Source of the DNA: CAVVNN01 sp963749605
Lineage (GTDB): Bacteria; Actinomycetota; Thermoleophilia; Solirubrobacterales; 70-9
NCBI GenBank assembly: GCA_963749605.1
Contig: CAVVNN010000002.1
Coordinates: 496,001 to 560,000, forward strand
Direction of reading: 5' to 3'
DNA: 64,000 bases
Shown: positions 15,277 to 22,281 of the stretch, in pieces
Numbering within the stretch: position 1 is the first letter of the stretch
How the letters are laid out: every line of letters begins with the position of its first letter
Program-made: the position numbers and the translations under genes
Notes under the pieces: generated by a model
The model's database searches: none
What the model was told of the DNA's origin: nothing
Seen by the model: only the letters and a program-made list of their open reading frames with translations

Positions 15277-17271
15277 ATGAGCGAGCACCGGCTGCCCGAG
15301 CGCGACCGTCCCTGGGTGATGCGCACCTATGCGGGGCACTCCGACGCGCGGCGCTCCAACGAGCTCTACCGGCGCAACCTGGAAAAGGGCCAAACCGGCC
15401 TCTCGGTCGCCTTCGACCTCCCCACCCAGACCGGCTATGACCCCGACCACGTGCTCGCCCGGGGCGAGGTCGGCAAGGTCGGCGTCTCGATCGCCCACAA
15501 GGGCGACATGCACCAGCTCTTCGACGGGATCCCGCTCGACGAGATGAACACCTCGATGACGATCAACGCGACCGCGGCCTGGCTGCTCGCTCTCTACGTG
15601 ACGGTCGCCGAGGAGAACGGCGTCGAGCGCTCCCAGCTGAAGGGCACGACCCAGAACGACATCATCAAGGAGTACCTCTCGCGCGGCACCTACGCCTTCC
15701 CGCCCGAGCCCTCGATGCGGCTGATCGCCGACATGGTCGCCTTCACCGTCAACGAGGCGCCGAGCTGGAACCCGACCAACATCTGCTCCTACCACCTGCA
15801 GGAGGCCGGGGCGACGCCGGTGCAGGAGATCGCCTACGCGCTCTCCACCGGGATCGCCGTGCTCGACGAGGTGAGGGCGCGCGGCCAGGTCGCCGAGGCC
15901 GAGTTCCCGCGCGTCTTCGGCCGCATCTCCTTCTTCGTCAACGCCGGCATCCGCTTCGTCGAGGAGACCGCCAAGCTGCGCGCGATGGGCCGGCTCTGGA
16001 ACGAGATCGGGCGCGAGCGCTACGGGGTGACCGACGAGAAGATGCTGCGCTTCCGCTACGGCGTCCAGGTCAACTCGCTCGGCCTGACCGAGGCCCAGCC
16101 GGAGAACAACATCCAGCGAATCGTGCTGGAGGCGCTGGCGGTGACGCTGAGCCGCGACGCGCGCGCCCGCGCGATCCAGCTCCCCGCCTGGAACGAGGCG
16201 ATGGGCCTGCCCCGCCCCTGGGACCAGCAGTGGAGCCTGAGGATCCAGCAGGTGCTGGCGAACGAGACCGACCTGCTCGAGTACCCCGACATCTTCGAGG
16301 GCTCGAAGGTGATGGACGGCCTGGCCGAGGAGCTGGCCGAGGGGGCGCGGGCCGAGATGGCGGTGGTCGAGGAGCACGGCGGCGCGGTCGAGGCCGTCCC
16401 CTATATGAAGGCCCGCCTGGTCGAGTCCCACCGCGAGCGGGTGGCGCGGATCGAGCGCGGCGAGCTGAAGGTGGTCGGCCAGAACAGCTTCACCGAGACG
16501 GAGGACTCTCCCCTCACCGCCGGCGCCGACGGCGGCATCCTCACCCCGGACCCCGAGGTCGAGCGCGAGCGGGTCGAGGCGCTTCGGCGCTGGAAGGCCG
16601 AGCGCGACGAGGACGCGGTGCGGGCGGCGCTCGACGAGCTCGCCCGGGTCGCAGCCGACGACGGCCAGAACATCATGCCGGCGACGATCGCCGCCGCCAA
16701 GGCCGGCGCGACGACCGGCGAGTGGGCGGGGGTGCTGCGTAAGACCTTCGGCGCCTACCGCGCCCCGACCGGCGTCGACGGCGCCGCCCCGCCCGCCGAC
16801 CGCAACCAGCTCGCCGAGATCCGCGGCCGGGTCGACGAGGTCTCCGCGCGGCTCGGCCACCGGATCAAGATCCTGGTCGGCAAGCCCGGCCTCGACGGCC
16901 ACTCCAACGGCTCCGAGCAGATCGCCCTGCGCGCTCGCGACGCCGGCATGGAGGTGATCTACCAGGGGATCCGCCTCACGCCGGCGGAGATCGCAGAGTC
17001 GGCGCTGCAGGAGGACGTCGACGTGGTCGGCCTCTCGATCCTCTCCGGCTCCCACCTCGAGCTGGTGCCCGAGGTCGTCCGCATGCTGCGCGAGGAGGGC
17101 GTCGACGCCCCGGTCGTCGCCGGCGGCATCATCCCCCCCGCCGACGCCAAGCGGCTGCGCGAGGCCGGCGTCGCCGGCGTCTACACGCCCAAGGACTTCG
17201 ACCTGAACCGGATCATGGGCGAGATCGTCGAGCTGGTCGCCCAGCGCGCAGGCGCCGGCGCAGCCGCCTGA
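15277..17271 (+). CDS. ecm: Ethylmalonyl-CoA mutase (MeaA/Ecm type), adenosylcobalamin-dependent
   Basis: A 664-residue protein with fused catalytic (about 1-500) and B12-binding (about 525-655) domains. It opens RDRPWVMRTYAGHSDARRSN and continues TGLSVAFDLPTQTGYDPDH, TQNDIIKEYLSRG and NICSYHLQEAGATPVQE. The cobalamin motif is DGHSNG (about 539-544) within KILVGKPGLDGHSNGSEQIA, followed by EVIYQGIRLTP. MeaA/Ecm proteins have KPGLDGHSNG where methylmalonyl-CoA mutases usually have GQDGHDRG. The enzyme turns ethylmalonyl-CoA into methylsuccinyl-CoA in acetyl-CoA assimilation. The start at ATG 15277 fits TATCAT (15263-15268) 8 nt upstream; a TTG at 15268 is in frame. Later pathway genes lie at 47-54 kb; ccr is not in the window. 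Confidence 0.85.
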   Translation: MSEHRLPERDRPWVMRTYAGHSDARRSNELYRRNLEKGQTGLSVAFDLPTQTGYDPDHVLARGEVGKVGVSIAHKGDMHQLFDGIPLDEMNTSMTINATAAWLLALYVTVAEENGVERSQLKGTTQNDIIKEYLSRGTYAFPPEPSMRLIADMVAFTVNEAPSWNPTNICSYHLQEAGATPVQEIAYALSTGIAVLDEVRARGQVAEAEFPRVFGRISFFVNAGIRFVEETAKLRAMGRLWNEIGRERYGVTDEKMLRFRYGVQVNSLGLTEAQPENNIQRIVLEALAVTLSRDARARAIQLPAWNEAMGLPRPWDQQWSLRIQQVLANETDLLEYPDIFEGSKVMDGLAEELAEGARAEMAVVEEHGGAVEAVPYMKARLVESHRERVARIERGELKVVGQNSFTETEDSPLTAGADGGILTPDPEVERERVEALRRWKAERDEDAVRAALDELARVAADDGQNIMPATIAAAKAGATTGEWAGVLRKTFGAYRAPTGVDGAAPPADRNQLAEIRGRVDEVSARLGHRIKILVGKPGLDGHSNGSEQIALRARDAGMEVIYQGIRLTPAEIAESALQEDVDVVGLSILSGSHLELVPEVVRMLREEGVDAPVVAGGIIPPADAKRLREAGVAGVYTPKDFDLNRIMGEIVELVAQRAGAGAAA

Positions 17272-17277
17272 GTACTC

Positions 17278-17359
17278 TTACGCGCAGTTTTTCTTACTTT
17301 TTGGCGGCTTACGCGCAATTAATCTACTATTTAGCCCGTGATGGCTACCGCTACGCGCA
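17278..17359. promoter_or_regulatory. Three direct repeats around the fic promoter, probable operator
   Basis: TTACGCGCA at 17278 and 17309 and CTACGCGCA at 17351, each followed by a T-rich tail, lie 31 and 42 bp apart, close to whole helical turns. The middle repeat sits between TTGGCG (17301-17306) and the TACTAT -10 (17325-17330); the third is inside the first codons of the fic gene. The layout fits autorepression by the AbiEi-like N-terminal domain of the encoded protein. This is the most AT-rich stretch nearby. Confidence 0.65.
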
Positions 17360-18846
17360 CTTTTTCTCTGGAGGAACAGCCCGAGGTCTTCCTCACGACG
17401 ACCACGACGTCGGCGGCGATACAACGCGCCGTGGCGTCGGGAAGGGCGCGCAAGGTAGCGGGCCGTCTCTACACGCGCAACCTCGACGACCCGCTCGAGC
17501 ACATCGTGCGGCGCAACTGGCAGCGGATCGCCGCCCTCTACTTCCCGGGCGCCGTCGTCGCCGACCGCAGCGCCTTCGAGGCAAAGCCGTCGGAGGACGG
17601 GTCGCTCTTCCTCGACGGCGGCCCTGACTACGCCGGGCGCCGTCAGGTGCGACTCCCCGGCCTAACCCTGCGACCCCGCCCCGGCCCCGGCCCCCTGACC
17701 GGAGACATGCCCTATATGGACGGCCTCCACTTCTCCGGCCCCGGCAGGAAAATGCTCGACAACATGCGCCCGTCGCGGGCGCGCGAGGGGGTTGCCCGAC
17801 GGACTCTCTCCCGCACCGAGATCGAGGACGAGCTAACCCGGACCGCCTCCCTGCGCGGCGTCGACGCCCTGAACGAGATACGCGATCAGGCGCGCGCCTT
17901 GGTCAAGCCACTTGGAGCGGCCAGGGAGATGGAGGCGCTCGATGGCCTGATCGGGGCGGTGCTCGGCACCCGCGACGCTCCGCTTTCGACCGACGCCGCA
18001 CGTGCCCACCGGGATGGGGTCGGGTTCGACGCTCGCCGCATCGAGCTGTTCGAGGCTCTCCAGGCTGAGCTGCTGCGGAACCCCGTCCCCGACCGCGATG
18101 CTCAGCCAGACTCGTTCCCGGCGCTCTCGTTTATCGAGGCCTACTTCTCGAACTGGATCGAGGGCACCGAGTTCGAGTTGAGCGAGGCGGAGCAGATCGT
18201 CTTCGAGCGGACGCTGCCCGTGGGGCGGATCGAAGACGCCCACGACGTGCTCGGAACCTTCGACCTGGTCAACGATCCGGTCAAGAGGGCACAACTCCCC
18301 AGTGGCCCAGAGGAGTTGCTCGACCTGCTGCGCTCCCACCACGCCCTGATGCTCGAGCGGCGACTCCAGGCCAACCCCGGCTCGTTCAAGACCCGGGCGA
18401 ACCAGGCGGGGGGAACCACTTTCGTCCATCCGGACCTGGTCGCCGGCACGCTGATCGAGGGGTACCGCTTCTACGACGGGCTGCCGCCCGGGTTGAGCCA
18501 GGCGATCTTCCTGATGTTCCTCGTCTCCGAGGTGCACCCGTTCACCGACGGCAACGGGCGCGTCGGCCGCGTGCTGATGAACGCAGCGCTGAGCGCCGAG
18601 GACGAGCAGCGCATCGTGATCCCGCTCGCCTACCGCGACGAGTACCTACAGGGGCTTCGAGCGCTGTCCCGCGGCGGAAACCCACAACCGCTGATCCGAG
18701 CGCTGGACTACGCCCAGCGCTACGCCACGGCGATCGATTGGAGCGACCTCGAGACAGCGAAGGGCATGCTCGCCGAAACCAATGCCCTGGTCCCACCCGA
18801 CCTCGCCGAGGAACGCGGCCTACGCCTGATGCTTCCGCCACAATGA
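17338..18846 (+). CDS. Fic-domain AMPylase with AbiEi-like N-terminal domain
   Basis: A 502-residue protein. The first ~120 residues (FSLEEQPEVFLTTTTTSAAIQRAVASG, then RKVAGRLYTRN) resemble the winged-helix AbiEi antitoxin N-terminus. The Fic core follows with HPFTDGNGRVGR at about 401-412, a full match to HxFx[DE]GNGRxxR. SNWIEG at about 271-276 fits the [ST]xxxE[GN] inhibitory motif that keeps Fic enzymes off. All active-site residues are present, so it should transfer AMP (or another nucleotide) to a protein target under self-inhibition. The start is GTG 17338, 7 nt after TACTAT; ATG 17341 is equally possible. The repeats at 17278-17359 suggest it controls itself. Confidence 0.85.
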   Translation: MMATATRTFSLEEQPEVFLTTTTTSAAIQRAVASGRARKVAGRLYTRNLDDPLEHIVRRNWQRIAALYFPGAVVADRSAFEAKPSEDGSLFLDGGPDYAGRRQVRLPGLTLRPRPGPGPLTGDMPYMDGLHFSGPGRKMLDNMRPSRAREGVARRTLSRTEIEDELTRTASLRGVDALNEIRDQARALVKPLGAAREMEALDGLIGAVLGTRDAPLSTDAARAHRDGVGFDARRIELFEALQAELLRNPVPDRDAQPDSFPALSFIEAYFSNWIEGTEFELSEAEQIVFERTLPVGRIEDAHDVLGTFDLVNDPVKRAQLPSGPEELLDLLRSHHALMLERRLQANPGSFKTRANQAGGTTFVHPDLVAGTLIEGYRFYDGLPPGLSQAIFLMFLVSEVHPFTDGNGRVGRVLMNAALSAEDEQRIVIPLAYRDEYLQGLRALSRGGNPQPLIRALDYAQRYATAIDWSDLETAKGMLAETNALVPPDLAEERGLRLMLPPQ

Positions 18847-18850
18847 GCAG

Positions 18851-19417
18851 ATGAGCGAGATGAACGGCGACCGCTCGGCCTGGCTGCGCTGCTACCGCTG
18901 CTGGTCGCAGAGCCTCGAGATCCAACTCCACTACGACGCGATCCGCCGAATCGACCCGGAGTCGGGAATCCCGGTCGAAGGCGTCGACGAGATCCAGGAA
19001 TCGGTGGTGCAGTGCCTCGACTGCATGCACGACCAGCCCCACCTCACCTTCCAGGGCGACCGCGTCGTGCCGATCGAGGACCGCTGGGAACGGATGGTCG
19101 CCGGCACCCCCTGGGTCGCCTCCTGCACGGTCACCGTCGACCAGGACCGGGTCGAGACCTGCGCCGGCCCCGAAGCGATCGAGTCCCTCACCTACGGCGC
19201 CTTCGGCGAGGCCGGCATACGGGAGTTCTTCACCCACGTCCGCTTCCACAAGCACTTCGAGGAGCAGATCGTCGTCCACATGCTGGTCGAGCTCTACGCC
19301 CGCTCCGCCGACGAGGCGACCGAGGTCCTCGAAGCCGCCGCCCAGGGCCCGCTCGAGATCACCTCGCTGGCGGAGGAGTCCCGCCCGCCGGCCCACGCCT
19401 CAGACGAAGCCCACTGA
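18851..19417 (+). CDS. Hypothetical protein with zinc-ribbon-like CxxC pairs
   Basis: A 188-residue acidic protein. WLRCYRCWSQ near 12-21 and VVQCLDCMHD near 50-59 form two C-x2-C pairs, the layout of a zinc ribbon. The C-terminal two thirds is a mixed alpha/beta domain without recognised motifs. The gene starts 4 bp after the fic stop, so it may be co-transcribed, but the proteins have no known link. No function is proposed. Confidence 0.65.
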   Translation: MSEMNGDRSAWLRCYRCWSQSLEIQLHYDAIRRIDPESGIPVEGVDEIQESVVQCLDCMHDQPHLTFQGDRVVPIEDRWERMVAGTPWVASCTVTVDQDRVETCAGPEAIESLTYGAFGEAGIREFFTHVRFHKHFEEQIVVHMLVELYARSADEATEVLEAAAQGPLEITSLAEESRPPAHASDEAH

Positions 19418-19473
19418 CCCCGACCGAAGGCCAGGCGCGAAACTGGCCGCGCGGTTCCCGCCTCCAAGGCAAC

Positions 19474-19516
19474 TGCATCATCTTTGCCCCCTGGCAGGGG
19501 GCAAAGTCGTTGCACC
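19474..19516 (+). repeat. Palindromic element, family B, copy 2
   Basis: Perfect 11-bp arms TTTGCCCCCTG/CAGGGGGCAAA with one central base, flanked by TGCATCATC and GTCGTTGCACC. The stop codon of the minus-strand AbiEi-DUF559 gene (19478-19480) lies inside it. Copy 3, in the same orientation, lies upstream of that gene. Confidence 0.85.
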
Positions 19517-20416
19517 TCGTTGGCGCAAGGACGCGAGGACGTTGGCAAGGAAGCGATCGGGATCCTGTCGGAGCATCCGGTAGGTGGTCCGGTGGACCCG
19601 GAAGCCCGCCGCCTCGAGGTCGACCGTGGTTTCGTGGTCGTGCTCGAAGGCCAGCCTGTCCCGGTGGTAGCGATAGCCGTCGGTTTCCACGACAACGCGC
19701 TCGGCGGGCCAGAAGAAGTCGACAAGATGCCCTTCGACCAGCACGTTCACCTGTGGGAGGGAAAGCCGGGCCTCGCGGCAGAGGGCGAGGAAGTCGATCT
19801 CGAGCGGCGATACCGCATCGACGGCGCGAGGATCCACGCTTCCCGCCACCGCGCGAAGGTGGGCGGCGCCCCTCCGCCCGACGCCCTGCTCGATAACACG
19901 TTCGAGCGCCGGCCACCGCAGGCGCCCGCTCCGATCGGCGGTTACCAGGGCGCGCTCCAGCCCCCTCTTGTCCAGGCGCGGCGCGATATCCAGCAGCACT
20001 CGCTCGATGGACGTGACCGGAATCCCCGCCTCCTCTGTCACTTCGCCGGGTTCCAGCCTGCGGGTTTGGTGCAGGCGAATGCCTGGTCGGTGGGATCCTC
20101 CTGAGCACCGCGTCACCTCGATTGGCCCCCGGAAGCTCCGGAGCCCCCAGAGCTGCGAGGCGCTGCCATGTGACAGGACGGCGCCCGGACCGCAGGCGAG
20201 AACGGCAGCCAGCCACCTTCCCTTCAGGCTCTTGCTCTCGTGACCCAGGGCGAACACCCCGCGGTGCACGGGCACGAGCAATCCGCCCGCGAGGCGGGTC
20301 TCGATCAGCCGCCTCCCGACGCCCAGTTCGACCAGCTGATTGCTGGCCACGATCCCATGCTGCCGCTCGGCGATCGCACGGATTGCCCGGGTTGCCTCCC
20401 TGTCCTTCATCCCCAC
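19478..20416 (-). CDS. AbiEi-antitoxin-domain/DUF559 (Vsr-like nuclease) fusion protein
   Basis: A 312-residue protein. The N-terminus (IRAIAERQHGIVASNQLVELGVGRRLIETRLAGGLLVPVHRGVF) is the winged-helix AbiEi N-terminal domain. The C-terminal ~110 residues are DUF559-like, related to Vsr and other PD-(D/E)xK nucleases: SPLEIDFLALCREARLSLPQ, then VDFFWPAERVVVETDGYRYH, with candidate catalytic acids in LEIDF, VDFFW and ETDG. Such fusions are frequent in actinobacteria and their role is not settled. The last codons read into palindrome B2 and palindrome B3 stands about 40 bp upstream, so the gene is bracketed by repeats. ATG 20410 is an alternative to the GTG at 20416. Confidence 0.8.
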   Translation of the reverse strand: MGMKDREATRAIRAIAERQHGIVASNQLVELGVGRRLIETRLAGGLLVPVHRGVFALGHESKSLKGRWLAAVLACGPGAVLSHGSASQLWGLRSFRGPIEVTRCSGGSHRPGIRLHQTRRLEPGEVTEEAGIPVTSIERVLLDIAPRLDKRGLERALVTADRSGRLRWPALERVIEQGVGRRGAAHLRAVAGSVDPRAVDAVSPLEIDFLALCREARLSLPQVNVLVEGHLVDFFWPAERVVVETDGYRYHRDRLAFEHDHETTVDLEAAGFRVHRTTYRMLRQDPDRFLANVLASLRQRGATTLPPARGQR

Positions 20417-20454
20417 GCACCGCCCACTGGCCGCGAAAGCGTTGGCCGCGAAGG

Positions 20455-20497
20455 TGCATCACGTTTGCCCCCTGGCAGGGGGCAAAGTCGTTGCACC
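20455..20497 (+). repeat. Palindromic element, family B, copy 3
   Basis: The same 11-bp arms as copy 2, flanked by TGCATCACG and GTCGTTGCACC. Together with copy 2 (same orientation, 981 bp away) it brackets the AbiEi-DUF559 gene. Confidence 0.85.
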
Positions 20498-20505
20498 TGC
20501 ATATA

Positions 20506-20559
20506 GGGGTGCGCCTGGGTGAGGGGGTGCGCCTGGGTGAGGGGGTGCGCCTGGGGATG
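20506..20559. repeat. 18-bp tandem repeat, three copies
   Basis: The unit ggggtgcgcctgggtgag occurs at 20506-20523 and 20524-20541, and a variant ending in gatg at 20542-20559. It starts just after palindrome B3. The rest of the gap 20417-20759 holds only the hairpin at 20695-20732. Confidence 0.8.
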
Positions 20560-20694
20560 GGAGGAGGCGTCGCGCATGTGCACCACTCTGCGAGATCGCG
20601 GCACACGTGTGACGCGCGCAGGCGAACAACTTCGCGGCCGATCCCTCGACGAAGTGTGACGCGGTGCGGGAGACGCTGGGGGGTTCGGAGTCGA

Positions 20695-20732
20695 GGCCTC
20701 GATCCGGGGGTTCGAACCGGGGGCTCGAGGCC
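20695..20732. terminator. Hairpin downstream of the PQQ-propeller lipoprotein gene
   Basis: GGCCTCGA (20695-20702) and TCGAGGCC (20725-20732) are perfect arms around 22 nt that contain the palindrome GGTTCGAACC. It lies 28 nt past the stop of the minus-strand gene ending at 20760. There is no U-tract, so it may only be a processing or pause site. Confidence 0.4.
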
Positions 20733-20759
20733 GGTGGTTCGAAGCCGCCGTGCTGGGTG

Positions 20760-22241
20760 CTACCGAAGCGAGAACAGCTCCAGCGTTCCGGTGAGCTCGT
20801 GGTCGTTGGCGTCGCCCTCGGGCTCGACGACGTGGCCGTCGACGACGATCGGGCTGTTCCAGTGCCCGGGGGCGCCTGGCAGCTCGCCGAGCGGGCGCGA
20901 GGAGCCCGGGGAGTAGACCTCGATCCCGCCGGCGCTGGGGTCATAGACGTAGAGCAGCCCACCCGCCATCACCGGGCTGGTGCCCGGCGTCGAGTTGGCC
21001 CAGAGCGGGTGCAGGCGCCCGCCGCGCACGGCGTAGGCTGCGGTCCCCTCGGCGTCGGCCACGAACACCGTCGTGCGCGAGCCGCGGCGCCACACCGCCG
21101 GCGCCGTGAACAGCTCCCCGCCGCCGGGGGTCGGCAGGGTCTGGACTTCGCCGCCCAGGGTCTCGGGCGGGGAGGGCGCGTGGCCGTCGAGGCGGTGCAG
21201 GTCGAGCACCCGCATGATCCCGTCTTTGCCGGCGATCAGCGCCCGGCCCTGGCCCAGCAGCGCCGGCGCGCTCGAACCGAGGTCGATGTCGTCGGTGTTG
21301 AGCTTTTCCTGGTTGATGGGCGTGAAGGCCTGCCGCAGCTTCAGCCGGGGGAAGGTCAGCTCGAGCACGCTGTCGCCGAAGTCGGTCCTGCCGTTCCAGT
21401 GCCCGTTGCCGGTGGAGATCAGCAGCCGCCCGCCGCCCGGCTCGACCACCGCGCCGCCGCGCGAGAGGATCGCCGAGTCGCTCTGCGGGCAGCTGCGGGG
21501 GACGATGAGCCGGTGGCGATTGGCGCAGAGCGTGTTGAAGACCCGCCGCACCCTGCCGCTGGCGCGGGAGATCGCCGCGACGTGGCCCTGGTAGGTGGGG
21601 GCGTCGCCGATGTAGCCGCCGGTGGCCGCGATCACGTCGGGGCCGTCGATGTTCAGGGCCGCCGCCAATTTCTCGCGGGTGGCGTCGCGCGTGACCCTCG
21701 CGGGCCAGGCTCCGGCGCCGTCCTCGCGGCCGGAGGAGAGCGAGAGCTTGTGGATCAGCCCGTTGGGCGAGGCCGCGTAGACGAAGAGGCGATCGGGGTC
21801 GGCGAGCGGGCTGGCGGTGGTGATCTGGGCGCTGCCCGCCCAGCGCGCGTATCCCGGCGGGGTGAAGGTCCAGAGCAGCCTGCCGCTGCCGGCGTCGATC
21901 GCGATCGTGCGCCCGTAGGTGGTGGTGACCACGACCACGTCGCGCGTCGCCCCCGCCACGCTGACGCCGTGCAGGTAGATCGGCGAGGAGTCGACCGTGC
22001 CGGGCAGCGAGACCCGCTGCGCGCGCAGGCGACCCAGGTTGGCCGCGGTGATCCCGGTCGGGCGGTTGGTCGCGTCATGGCGCTGCGGGTCGAGTCCGAA
22101 CTCAGGCCAGTCGGTCAGCGCGGCGCCGCTGGTGCGCGCGGCAGCGCCCGGCTGCGCGGAAACGCCGAGGTCGGCGGCGGCCCCGCCGCTGCAGCCGTAC
22201 AGCACCAGGGCCGCGAGCGCGATGAGCGCAGCTCTGGTCAC
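20760..22241 (-). CDS. PQQ-like beta-propeller lipoprotein
   Basis: A 493-residue protein. MTRAALIALAALVLYGCSGG is a lipoprotein signal with a Cys at position 17. The rest is a beta-propeller of the PQQ/outer-membrane-YfgL type: DWPEFGLDPQRHDATNRPTGITAANLGRL and repeated blades such as GSGRLLWTF, DAGS, and SPVMAGGLLYVYDP. Related proteins bind cell-wall or extracellular partners, or are quinoprotein dehydrogenases; catalytic PQQ-dehydrogenase residues are not obvious here. It probably sits outside the membrane. It is followed on the same strand by the gene at 22282. Confidence 0.75.
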   Translation of the reverse strand: MTRAALIALAALVLYGCSGGAAADLGVSAQPGAAARTSGAALTDWPEFGLDPQRHDATNRPTGITAANLGRLRAQRVSLPGTVDSSPIYLHGVSVAGATRDVVVVTTTYGRTIAIDAGSGRLLWTFTPPGYARWAGSAQITTASPLADPDRLFVYAASPNGLIHKLSLSSGREDGAGAWPARVTRDATREKLAAALNIDGPDVIAATGGYIGDAPTYQGHVAAISRASGRVRRVFNTLCANRHRLIVPRSCPQSDSAILSRGGAVVEPGGGRLLISTGNGHWNGRTDFGDSVLELTFPRLKLRQAFTPINQEKLNTDDIDLGSSAPALLGQGRALIAGKDGIMRVLDLHRLDGHAPSPPETLGGEVQTLPTPGGGELFTAPAVWRRGSRTTVFVADAEGTAAYAVRGGRLHPLWANSTPGTSPVMAGGLLYVYDPSAGGIEVYSPGSSRPLGELPGAPGHWNSPIVVDGHVVEPEGDANDHELTGTLELFSLR

Positions 22242-22281
22242 CCGGCGGCGGCGTCCGTTCTCGACCCGCCGGGGTGCACCG

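Noticed and set aside
15265..17055. Long open frame antisense to the mutase gene
   Set aside because: High-GC codon bias opens the opposite strand; the sequence is Arg/Leu/Ala-rich without domains, while the sense strand has clear mutase motifs.
20695..20745. tRNA-like T-arm sequence (GGTTCGAA and GGTGG...CCGCC)
   Set aside because: No acceptor stem, anticodon arm or D arm can be formed around it; the pattern is explained by the hairpin at 20695-20732.
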